Shown here one piece after another: positions 1 to 5,270 of a stretch of DNA of 7,204 bases (the stretch's first letter is position 1; each line of letters starts with the position of its first letter). Below the pieces are notes generated by a model that was not told where the DNA came from, searched no databases, and was given only the letters and a program-made list of their open reading frames with translations. The translations under genes and the position numbers were made by a program. Origin of the DNA: Actinomycetes bacterium (GTDB taxonomy: Bacteria > Actinomycetota > Actinomycetes > Actinomycetales > Cellulomonadaceae); assembly GCA_023438885.1 (NCBI GenBank), contig JAEXPS010000172.1, positions 1 to 7,204 of the forward strand, read 5' to 3'.

Positions 1-44
1 GGGGGGCGCAGCCCGGGGCCCCTGACAGTCAGGTGCAGGACGGG
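1..44 (-). terminator. GC-rich inverted repeats after glnA, possible terminator
   Basis: Just after the glnA stop the minus strand carries the self-complementary element CCTGACTGTCAGG (21-33), followed by GGGGCCCC (15-22) and a run of C at the window edge. There is no U-tract, so it is not a classical intrinsic terminator, but U-less GC hairpins are common at actinobacterial gene ends. The region is cut by the window, so the full structure cannot be judged. Confidence 0.35.
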
Positions 45-1469
45 TCAGCAGTCGTAGTAGAGCTCGAACTCGTACGGGTGCGGCCGCAGCCGCAGCGCGT
101 CCACCTCGGCCGAGCGCTTGTAGTCGATCCAGGTGTCGATCAGGTCAGGCGTGAACACGTTGCCCACGGTGAGCCAGTCGTGGTCGGCCTCGAGGTTGTC
201 GAGCACCTCGTTGAGCGCACCGGGCACCTGCTGGATCAGCGCGTGCTCCTCCGGGGGCAGCTCGTAGAGGTCCTTGTCGATCGGCTCGGGCGGCTCGATC
301 CGGTTCTGGATGCCGTCGAGGCCGGCCAGCAGCTGGGCGGAGAACGCCAGGTACGGGTTCGACGACGGGTCCGGCACGCGGAACTCGATGCGCTTGGCCT
401 TCGGGTTGGTGCCGGTGACCGGGATGCGGATGCACGCGGACCGGTTGCGGGCCGAGTAGACCAGGTTGACCGGGGCCTCGAAGCCCGGCACCAGGCGGTG
501 GTACGAGTTCACGGTCGGGTTGGTGAACGCCAGCAGCGACGGCGCGTGCTTGAGCAGGCCGCCGATGTACCAGCGCGCGATGTCCGAGAGCCCGCCGTAG
601 CCCTTCTCGTCGTAGAAGAGCGGCGAGCCGTCCTTCCACAGCGACTGGTGGCAGTGCATGCCCGAGCCGTTGTCGCCGAAGATCGGCTTCGGCATGAACG
701 TCGCGGTGCGGCCGTTGCGGTGCGCCACGCCCTTCACCACGTACTTGAACAGCTGGAGCTTGTCCGCCGAGGCGACGAGGGTGTCGAACTTGTAGTTGAT
801 CTCCGCCTGTCCGGCGGTGCCGACCTCGTGGTGGGCGCGCTCGACGCCGAGGCCCAGCTTCTCCAGCTCGAGCACGATCTCGTCGCGCAGGTCCGCGAAC
901 TGGTCCACCGGCGGCACCGGGAAGTAGCCGGCCTTGTAGCCGATCTTGTGCCCGAGGTTGCCGCCCTCCTCCTCGCGGCCGGAGTTCCACGCGGCCTCGA
1001 TGGAGTCGATCTCGTGGAAGGAGGAGTTCTGCGTGGTGCGGTAGCGGATCGAGTCGAAGATGTAGAACTCCGCCTCGGGCGCGAAGAACGCCGTGTCCGC
1101 GATACCGGTGGACCGCAGGTACGCCTCGGCCTTGGCGGCGACCTGGCGCGGGTCGCGGCTGTAGGGCTCGGCCGTGTACGGGTCGACGATGCGGAAGTTC
1201 ACGTTCAGCGTCTTCTCCACGCGGAACGGGTCCACGTACGCCGACGTCACGTCGGGCACCAGGCCCATGTCCGACTCGTGGATCGCCTGGAAGCCGCGGA
1301 TCGACGAGCCGTCGAACGCCACCCCGCTGACGAAGAAGTCCTCGTCGACGAACGCGGCGGGGACCGTGAAGTGCTGCATCACGCCGGGCAGGTCACAGAA
1401 ACGGACGTCGACGAACTTGACGCCCTCGCTCTTGATGAACGCCAGGACTTCCTCTGGCTTGCTGAACAT
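45..1469 (-). CDS. glnA: Type I glutamine synthetase (GlnA)
   Basis: Cytosolic enzyme making glutamine from glutamate, ammonia and ATP; it acts as a dodecamer and is the main entry point for ammonium. The 474-aa product is full length for GS-I. Visible motifs: the N-terminal signature FDGSSIRGF (residues 52-60), metal-binding EAEF (132-135), E215 and E223, the ATP-site signature from KPIF to HCHQS (261-276) with H272, the flap glutamate E331, and NRSACIRIP (342-350). KDLY places the adenylylation tyrosine at Y402, so GlnE-type covalent control is expected; this follows from family knowledge. The ATG start is set by a GAGGAG Shine-Dalgarno six bases upstream. It is divergent from the RDD gene, and a GlnR-like operator lies 80-116 bp upstream of the start. 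Identity is secure; the GlnA1 paralogue assignment rests on Y402 and the lipB-lipA neighbourhood. Confidence 0.98.
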   Translation of the reverse strand: MFSKPEEVLAFIKSEGVKFVDVRFCDLPGVMQHFTVPAAFVDEDFFVSGVAFDGSSIRGFQAIHESDMGLVPDVTSAYVDPFRVEKTLNVNFRIVDPYTAEPYSRDPRQVAAKAEAYLRSTGIADTAFFAPEAEFYIFDSIRYRTTQNSSFHEIDSIEAAWNSGREEEGGNLGHKIGYKAGYFPVPPVDQFADLRDEIVLELEKLGLGVERAHHEVGTAGQAEINYKFDTLVASADKLQLFKYVVKGVAHRNGRTATFMPKPIFGDNGSGMHCHQSLWKDGSPLFYDEKGYGGLSDIARWYIGGLLKHAPSLLAFTNPTVNSYHRLVPGFEAPVNLVYSARNRSACIRIPVTGTNPKAKRIEFRVPDPSSNPYLAFSAQLLAGLDGIQNRIEPPEPIDKDLYELPPEEHALIQQVPGALNEVLDNLEADHDWLTVGNVFTPDLIDTWIDYKRSAEVDALRLRPHPYEFELYYDC

Positions 1470-1475
1470 CCGCTG

Positions 1476-1517
1476 CTCCTCGGTTGGTGGGGCCCGCGAC
1501 CGGGCATGGCGAGGCTA
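1476..1517 (-). promoter_or_regulatory. glnA -10 element and ribosome binding site
   Basis: On the minus strand TAGCCT (1517-1512) fits the actinobacterial sigma-A -10 pattern TANNNT and would start transcription near 1505, giving a leader of about 36 nt. GAGGAG (1481-1476) with six bases to the ATG is a good Shine-Dalgarno. No convincing -35 is visible, which suits activator dependence through the GlnR-like boxes just upstream. Confidence 0.5.
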
Positions 1518-1549
1518 AGAGTCGGTGATGACGCTCCCGTGCCGCCGCC

Positions 1550-1585
1550 GTTTCGCGCGTGTTACGAGGGTCGCCGGTGTGTGAC
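1550..1585 (-). promoter_or_regulatory. Putative GlnR operator upstream of glnA
   Basis: Reading toward glnA, the minus strand holds GTAAC-N6-GAAAC (1565 to 1550), an exact match to the actinobacterial GlnR pattern gTnAc-N6-GaAAc as I recall it. Just upstream is a weaker copy, GTCAC-N6-GCGAC (1585 to 1570). Both fit the looser AC-N9-AC form reported for mycobacterial GlnR. The copies repeat every 20 bp, slightly under the usual 22. With the glnA start of transcription guessed near 1505, the half-boxes centre near -53 and -73, a normal activator position. The sequence match is seen; GlnR binding is inferred. Confidence 0.6.
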
Positions 1586-1613
1586 ATTCGCGCGACCTTC
1601 GCCCCGGCGTCCG

Positions 1614-1628
1614 TAGGCTTGGCCCGTG
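1614..1628 (+). promoter_or_regulatory. Leaderless-type promoter of the RDD gene
   Basis: TAGGCT (1614-1619) matches TANNNT and is followed by six bases and then the GTG start. Transcription would begin at or next to the start codon. No Shine-Dalgarno is present before this GTG. The -35 region shows no clear TTGACA-like hexamer. Confidence 0.55.
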
Positions 1629-2108
1629 GTGGAGCGCAAGGACGTCGGTTCGTGGCTGGAGGGGCAGTCCGCGCCCGGTCCTGAGGGCGCCGGGCTGCCC
1701 GACGAAGGGCCCGGCTCCGCGGCGGGCTTCGCCCGGCGGGTCGCCGCGCTCGCGGTCGACTGGCTCGCGTGCCTCCTGGTCTCGGCGGCCTTCTTCCGTG
1801 AGGCGGGGAGCACGCTGCCGGTGGTCGGCGGCGACCCGATGGCCACGTTGGCGATCTTCGCCGTCGAGAACGTCGTCCTCGTGGGGACGCTGGGTCACAC
1901 GCTGGGCCACCGGCTGCTGGGTCTGCGCGTGCGCCGCCTGCTGCTCGGCCCGGACGGCCCGGTGCCCGACGACGGACGTGCGCCCGGTCTGGTACGCGCC
2001 GCCGCCCGCACGGCGCTCCTGCTGCTCGTCGTGCCGGCGGCCATCCAGGACCCGGCGGGCCGTGGACTGCACGACCGCCTGGCGGGCACCGCGATCGTGC
2101 TGCGCTGA
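1626..2108 (+). CDS. RDD-family membrane protein
   Basis: Small integral membrane protein of 160 aa with the RDD architecture: Arg at the start of the first helix (R37/R38), Asp within it (D45), and Asp in the C-terminal motif GLHDRLAGT (D150). Hydrophobic segments lie near residues 39-57, 73-90 and 125-141, with the typical loop motif GHRLLGLRVRRL (94-105). Residues 1-34 form a charged Gly/Pro-rich cytosolic tail. RDD proteins are mostly of unknown function; some are linked to ion exchange or transport, but nothing here shows a substrate. Two GTG codons stand in tandem at 1626 and 1629. The first is chosen because it sits six bases after a -10-like hexamer. The gene is divergent from glnA and convergent with the DUF4191 gene, with seven bases between their stops. 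A counterpart lies beside glnA1 in mycobacteria (Rv2219A, from memory). Confidence 0.9.
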   Translation: MVERKDVGSWLEGQSAPGPEGAGLPDEGPGSAAGFARRVAALAVDWLACLLVSAAFFREAGSTLPVVGGDPMATLAIFAVENVVLVGTLGHTLGHRLLGLRVRRLLLGPDGPVPDDGRAPGLVRAAARTALLLLVVPAAIQDPAGRGLHDRLAGTAIVLR

Positions 2109-2121
2109 CGCGGGATCAGCG
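2103..2121. terminator. Shared stem-loop at the RDD/DUF4191 convergent ends
   Basis: A perfect six-base inverted repeat, CGCTGA (2103-2108) and TCAGCG (2116-2121), flanks a seven-base loop. Each arm contains one gene's TGA stop codon: the RDD stop at 2106-2108 and the DUF4191 stop on the other strand at 2118-2116. A wider pair of arms, CTGCGC (2100-2105) and GCGCAG (2125-2130), offers an alternative fold. There is no U-tract on either strand. It is a candidate bidirectional 3' end; termination itself is inferred. Confidence 0.4.
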
Positions 2122-2859
2122 GCCGCGCAGCCCCTTGCGGTCCGGACGCGCGCGCATCGGGTCGACACCCTTCGGGATGGGCAGGCGCATGGTGCCCAGG
2201 GCGGTGAGCCGCTTGCCCACCACGGCGAGCTCGGCCTTCGTCAGCTTCGGCTTGAGCTTCTGTACCTCGCGGGGCAGCTTGCGCAGCGGCACCTGACCCT
2301 CGTCGTTGCCCGACTGGATCGTGATGATCGGCACGCCCGACAGCACGCGAGCGGTGCGCTTGCGCTCGGAGTCCAGCAGCCTCTCGGCGCGGTGCGCGGG
2401 TCCCTCGCTGACGAGGACCACTCCGGGACGCCCGATGCCGCGGAACACCATGTCTTGGGTGCGCGGGTCGACGGCCACCGGCTCCTCCGCGAACGTCCAG
2501 CCGCGCCGCAGCGTGGACAGCGCCGCGCGAGCCGCACCCGGCTGGCCCTCGATCCGCGCGAAGGCGCCGCGCTCGGCCCGCCGGCCGAGGATGAACATGC
2601 CGACCACCAGCGCGAACGGGATCGACAGCAGGATGAAGTAGACGGGGTTGTGCAGCAGCACGCCGATCACGGCACCGACCGCGACGACACCGAGGATCGC
2701 GCCGGCGAGCCACCACGTCACCGCGGGGTCGTACTCGCGCGCGATGCGGTACATCATCGCGATCTGCTTGTACCAGCGGGTCTTCTTCTCGGGGGTCCCC
2801 GAGTCGGTGCCCGCACCCTTGCGGGCGGCGGGCGGCGGGGTCTGCGACGCGCGTGCCAT
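2116..2859 (-). CDS. DUF4191 family membrane protein linked to lipA
   Basis: Protein of 247 aa resembling the actinobacterial DUF4191 family (Rv2219-like), whose function is unknown. Residues 1-47 are basic and cytosolic (KKTRWYKQIAMMYRIAREYD, 25-44), followed by two membrane segments at about 48-69 and 73-91 with a short turn HNPV. The rest is a soluble domain ending in a very basic tail (PIPKGVDPMRARPDRK). The soluble part includes FRGIGRPGVVLVSEG and a Lys-rich stretch around VQKLKPKLTKAEL. The ATG at 2859 is chosen because the family opens with a short Ala/Lys-rich tail; longer versions of this frame run antiparallel through lipA's codons. The gene starts 11 bases after the lipA stop with no Shine-Dalgarno, so it is either co-transcribed with lipA or uses the TAGACT element overlapping that stop. 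Linkage to lipA hints at a role near lipoylation, but this is inference. Confidence 0.9.
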   Translation of the reverse strand: MARASQTPPPAARKGAGTDSGTPEKKTRWYKQIAMMYRIAREYDPAVTWWLAGAILGVVAVGAVIGVLLHNPVYFILLSIPFALVVGMFILGRRAERGAFARIEGQPGAARAALSTLRRGWTFAEEPVAVDPRTQDMVFRGIGRPGVVLVSEGPAHRAERLLDSERKRTARVLSGVPIITIQSGNDEGQVPLRKLPREVQKLKPKLTKAELAVVGKRLTALGTMRLPIPKGVDPMRARPDRKGLRGR

Positions 2860-2873
2860 GGGTCGGGAGTCTA
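2860..2873 (-). promoter_or_regulatory. -10-like TAGACT overlapping the lipA stop codon
   Basis: On the minus strand TAGACT (2873-2868) matches TANNNT; its first three bases are the lipA stop codon. Eight bases separate it from the DUF4191 ATG and no Shine-Dalgarno is present. It could give the second gene its own near-leaderless transcript inside the lipA operon. The spacing is a little longer than at the other genes here, so confidence is lower. Confidence 0.35.
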
Positions 2874-3896
2874 GCGATCGGCTGGGCCGGCACCGGCCCG
2901 AGCGAGGATGGCCGACGCCTCCTGGCGTGCGCTGCCCGGCTCGGCGAGGTGCGCCAGGGCCGGCGGGATGTCGCGGCCTCGTCGGACCATGGCCGCGGCC
3001 CACAGGCGACCCGCGCGGTACGAGGAGCGGACGAGCGGCCCCGCCATCACACCGGCGAACCCGAGACCGGTCGCGTAGTCGGACAGCTCGACGAACTCCT
3101 CGGGGTGCACCCACCGGTCCACGGGGTGATGGCGCACCGAAGGCCGCAGGTACTGGGTGACGGTCACCAGGTCGCAGCCGGCACCGTGCAGCGCGGCCAG
3201 AGCGTCCTTGACCTCGTCGGTGGTCTCGCCCATCCCGAGGATGAGGTTCGACTTGGTCACCAGGCCGTCCTCGTGGGCGGCGGTGAGCACGGACAGCGAC
3301 CGCTCGTAGCGGAACCCGGGGCGGATCCGCTTGAAGATGCGGGGCACGGTCTCCACGTTGTGCGCCAGCACCTCCGGCCGGGAGCCGAACACCTCGGCCA
3401 GGTTGTCCGGGTCGGCGTCGAAGTCGGGGATCAGCAGCTCGACGCCGGTGCCCGGGTTGACGCGGTGGATCTGGCGCACGGTCTCGGCGTAGAGCCACGC
3501 ACCGCCGTCCGGCAGGTCGTCCCGGGCGACGCCCGTCACCGTCGCGTACCGCAGCCCCATCGCCGTGACGGACTCGGCGACGCGGTTCGGCTCGTCGGCG
3601 TCGAAGGCGGCGGGCTTGCCGGTGTCGATCTGGCAGAAGTCGCAGCGCCGGGTGCACTGGTCACCGCCGATGAGGAACGTCGCCTCGCGGTCCTCCCAGC
3701 ACTCGAAGATGTTGGGGCAGCCCGCCTCCTCGCACACGGTGTGCAGGCCTTCGCGACGCACCAGCGAGCGCAGCTCGCCGAACTGGGGTCCCATCGTCGC
3801 CCGGGTGCGGATCCACTCGGGCTTCTTCTCGATGGGAGTCTGCGCGTTACGTGCCTCGACGCGCAGCATCCGGCGGCCTTCGGGGGCGATCGTCAC
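2871..3896 (-). CDS. lipA: Lipoyl synthase (LipA), radical SAM
   Basis: Inserts two sulfur atoms at C6 and C8 of the octanoyl group on lipoyl domains (2-oxoacid dehydrogenase E2 subunits, GcvH), using radical SAM chemistry in the cytosol. The 341-aa product has all expected iron-sulfur ligands: the auxiliary cluster C55-x4-C60-x5-C66 (CEEAGCPNIFEC), the radical SAM triad C81-x3-C85-x2-C88 (CTRRCDFC), and the C-terminal RSSYR (290-294), which supplies the serine ligand of the auxiliary cluster. The N-terminus MTIAPEGRRMLRVEARNAQ is typical of actinobacterial LipA and supports the GTG start at 3896, which sits six bases after TATGGT and lacks a Shine-Dalgarno. The C-terminal tail after RSSYR is Ala-rich and about 47 residues long. 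The DUF4191 gene follows 11 bases downstream. The divergent neighbour is a flavodoxin-domain gene. Confidence 0.98.
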   Translation of the reverse strand: MTIAPEGRRMLRVEARNAQTPIEKKPEWIRTRATMGPQFGELRSLVRREGLHTVCEEAGCPNIFECWEDREATFLIGGDQCTRRCDFCQIDTGKPAAFDADEPNRVAESVTAMGLRYATVTGVARDDLPDGGAWLYAETVRQIHRVNPGTGVELLIPDFDADPDNLAEVFGSRPEVLAHNVETVPRIFKRIRPGFRYERSLSVLTAAHEDGLVTKSNLILGMGETTDEVKDALAALHGAGCDLVTVTQYLRPSVRHHPVDRWVHPEEFVELSDYATGLGFAGVMAGPLVRSSYRAGRLWAAAMVRRGRDIPPALAHLAEPGSARQEASAILARAGAGPADR

Positions 3897-3908
3897 TAGG
3901 TCACCATA
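3894..3908 (-). promoter_or_regulatory. Leaderless-type promoter of lipA
   Basis: Minus-strand TATGGT (3908-3903) is followed by exactly six bases and then the GTG start, with no Shine-Dalgarno. This is the layout of a leaderless actinobacterial mRNA. The hexamer at the expected -35 place (ACGGAG) is unlike the consensus, and an inverted repeat covers that region. Confidence 0.55.
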
Positions 3909-3912
3909 ACCG

Positions 3913-3934
3913 CGGAGCCGGGGACCTCCGTCCC
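3913..3934. repeat. Overlapping inverted repeats between lipA and flavodoxin gene
   Basis: Two perfect five-base inverted repeats overlap here: CGGAG-N8-CTCCG (3913-3930) and GGGAC-N4-GTCCC (3921-3934). They lie across the -35/spacer region of the proposed lipA promoter and upstream of both divergent genes, so they would act as DNA rather than RNA if lipA is leaderless. They are a candidate operator. Short GC-rich palindromes are common by chance at this base composition. Confidence 0.3.
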
Positions 3935-3941
3935 GCGACGT

Positions 3942-3947
3942 TACTGT
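3942..3947 (+). promoter_or_regulatory. Possible -10 element for the flavodoxin-domain gene
   Basis: TACTGT fits TANNNT in a locally less GC-rich stretch and would start transcription near 3954, leaving a leader of about 70 nt before the ATG. No -35 partner is evident, so this is a weak call. Confidence 0.3.
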
Positions 3948-4011
3948 GACATCGGAGGACGCTGGGCCCGCCGGTCGTCTGGCCCGGCAGCACGGAGCCC
4001 GGCGTCCGATA

Positions 4012-4018
4012 GGGGAGG
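4012..4018 (+). promoter_or_regulatory. Strong Shine-Dalgarno setting the flavodoxin-domain start
   Basis: GGGGAGG lies five bases before the ATG at 4024. It decides in favour of that start over an in-frame GTG at 3946, whose extra 26 residues have no resemblance to the family. It contrasts with the SD-less lipoate genes on either side. Confidence 0.8.
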
Positions 4019-4023
4019 ATCAG

Positions 4024-4524
4024 ATGCGAGTTCTGGTGTCGGTGGCGTCGCGCCACGGCGGGACGTCGGACATGGGGGACACGATCGCCGACACGTTGCG
4101 AGCGGCCGGCCACGAGGTGACCGAGCTGATCCCGGACGACGTCGAGCACGTGGAGCAGTACGACGCCGCGGTGCTCGGCTCGGCCGTGTACGTCAACCGC
4201 GTGGCGCTGGGTCTGCGTGACCTCGTCGATCGGCAAGGTGGCCAGCTGCGGGGCATGCCCGTGTGGCTGTTCTGGTCGGGCCCGGTGGGGGACTCCACCT
4301 CGCCCGACCTCGAGGCGCCGGACGACGTCACCACCCTCGCCCGCACCATCGAGGCGCGGGACGTGCGGATGTTCCCCGGACGGCTCGAGCGCTCCGAGCT
4401 GAACATCTCCGAGCGGGCGCTCGTGGCCCTGGTCAAGGCCGAGGCGGGCGACTTCCGCGACTTCGAGGACGTGCGCGAGTGGGCGCAGGGGATCGCCGAG
4501 CAGCTGAGCGCCTCCGGGCGCTGA
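4024..4524 (+). CDS. Flavodoxin-domain protein (HemG-like, COG4635-type)
   Basis: Predicted cytosolic FMN-binding protein of 166 aa. The phosphate-binding loop is visible as SRHGGT (residues 9-14) after the first strand MRVLVSVA. The second strand and 50s-loop region reads YDAAVLGSAVYVN, the third WLFWSGPVGD, and the C-terminal part GRLERSEL...GDFRDFEDVREWA is characteristic of actinobacterial flavodoxin/HemG-like proteins. Relatives include menaquinone-dependent protoporphyrinogen oxidase, but many actinobacterial members have no proven substrate, so heme synthesis should not be assumed. No heme genes are in view. It lies head-to-head with lipA and tail-to-tail with lipB, breaking the lipB-lipA pair. 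Because LipA needs a low-potential electron donor, a supply role is conceivable but unproven. Codon usage looks like the neighbours, so there is no sign of recent transfer. Confidence 0.88.
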   Translation: MRVLVSVASRHGGTSDMGDTIADTLRAAGHEVTELIPDDVEHVEQYDAAVLGSAVYVNRVALGLRDLVDRQGGQLRGMPVWLFWSGPVGDSTSPDLEAPDDVTTLARTIEARDVRMFPGRLERSELNISERALVALVKAEAGDFRDFEDVREWAQGIAEQLSASGR

Positions 4525-4526
4525 GC
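4503..4526. terminator. Stem-loop at the flavodoxin/lipB convergent ends
   Basis: Arms GCTGAGCGCC (4503-4512) and GGCGCTGAGC (4517-4526) form a ten-base stem with a single G-G mismatch, closed by the tetraloop UCCG on a C-G pair, a member of the very stable UNCG class. It begins inside the last codons of the flavodoxin-domain gene and includes its TGA stop. On the other strand it lies 20 bases past the lipB stop. No U-tract follows on either side. Likely a shared 3'-end hairpin; termination is inferred. Confidence 0.5.
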
Positions 4527-4546
4527 AGTCCGACGAGCCGGAGCGG

Positions 4547-5206
4547 TCAGCCGCGCACCGCCGGCTGGGCGGCGAGCAGCGGCTCCAGCGTCGCCGCCAG
4601 GTGCACGCGCACGAGGGGCAGCGCCTCGGCGAGGCGCACAGGCCGCCCGGCCTCGATGCTCAGCGTCGTGACATCGGCATCGGGCAGCCCGCACGGCACG
4701 ATGCGCTCGAACCAGGACAGGTCGCAGTCGCAGTTGAGCGCGAAGCCGTGCATCGTCACGCCCCGCGCCACCCGCACCCCGATCGCGGCGACCTTGCGGT
4801 CGCGGCCGTGCTCTCCGGCGAACCACACGCCACTGCGGCCCTCGACGCGGGTCGCGGCCAGGCCCAGGTCGGCGCACGTGCGGATCAACGCCTCCTCGAG
4901 GGCCCGCACGTACGCGACGACGTCGATCGGTTCGGCGAGCCGCACGATCGGGTAGCCGACCAGCTGCCCCGGCCCGTGCCACGTGATCCGCCCCCCGCGG
5001 TCGACGTCCACCACCTGCGAGCCGTCCATCGGCCGGTCGGCGGCGCGGGTGCGCTTGCCGGCCGTGAACACCGGCTCGTGCTCGACGAGCAGCACCGTGT
5101 CCTCACGTTCGCCGTCGGCGACCTGCGCGTGGACGGCTCGCTGGAGGTCCCAGGTGGGGACGTAGGGCCGCAGCCCGCTGCCTAGGTCGAGCTCCTCGAA
5201 GCGCAC
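4547..5206 (-). CDS. lipB: Octanoyltransferase (LipB)
   Basis: Transfers octanoate from octanoyl-ACP to the lysine of lipoyl domains in the cytosol, giving the substrate for LipA. With the start used here it is 219 aa. Visible motifs: the LipB signature RGGRITWHGPGQLVGYP (70-86), the catalytic lysine K138 in RKVAAIGVR, MHGFALN (152-158), and the nucleophile C172 in VPCG. An in-frame ATG at 5272 would add 22 residues unlike any LipB N-terminus. The GTG at 5206 gives MRFEELDLG, as in relatives, and lies seven bases after TAGCCT, a leaderless arrangement. GTG 5212 is an alternative only two codons longer. No Shine-Dalgarno precedes any of these. The gene is separated from lipA by the oppositely oriented flavodoxin-domain gene and is divergent from the Gfo/Idh/MocA gene. 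Confidence 0.95.
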   Translation of the reverse strand: MRFEELDLGSGLRPYVPTWDLQRAVHAQVADGEREDTVLLVEHEPVFTAGKRTRAADRPMDGSQVVDVDRGGRITWHGPGQLVGYPIVRLAEPIDVVAYVRALEEALIRTCADLGLAATRVEGRSGVWFAGEHGRDRKVAAIGVRVARGVTMHGFALNCDCDLSWFERIVPCGLPDADVTTLSIEAGRPVRLAEALPLVRVHLAATLEPLLAAQPAVRG

Positions 5207-5219
5207 GAGCACCAGGCTA
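5204..5219 (-). promoter_or_regulatory. Leaderless-type promoter of lipB
   Basis: Minus-strand TAGCCT (5219-5214) followed by seven bases and GTG (5206-5204). It places the transcript start at the start codon that also agrees with the family N-terminus. The hexamer would be inside the coding region if the ATG at 5272 were used. Confidence 0.5.
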
Positions 5220-5270
5220 AGTCCCCGCCACAGGTGCGTTCGGCGGTGCGCTCCGAGCCGCGAGGTGCTC
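5207..5270. repeat. Inverted and direct GGTGC repeats between lipB and the oxidoreductase gene
   Basis: GAGCACC (5207-5213) and GGTGCTC (5264-5270) are perfect seven-base inverted arms 50 bases apart, lying at the lipB start and just upstream of the -10 of the rightward gene. GGTGCG occurs twice in between (5233-5238, 5245-5250) at a 12-base period. Possible protein sites in a divergent promoter region, but short enough to be chance. Confidence 0.22.

Noticed and set aside
33..1616. Long rightward open frame (about 527 codons) across glnA
   Set aside because: It is antisense to an intact glnA; the translation is Val/Arg/Asp-rich low-complexity sequence typical of high-GC shadow frames.
2116..3657. 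513-codon version of the DUF4191 frame extending through lipA
   Set aside because: The upstream half is an out-of-frame reading of lipA; the DUF4191 family-like protein starts at ATG 2859.
2853..3899. Rightward open frame antisense to lipA
   Set aside because: It mirrors lipA codons; no domain is recognisable and it has no ribosome binding site.
3941..3951. GTTACTGTGAC as another GlnR or CRP-type site
   Set aside because: The spacing does not fit AC-N9-AC on either strand and only one TGTGA half-site is present.
3946..4023. GTG at 3946 as start of the flavodoxin-domain protein
   Set aside because: The extra 26 residues are unlike the family, whereas ATG 4024 has a strong Shine-Dalgarno and begins at the first beta strand.
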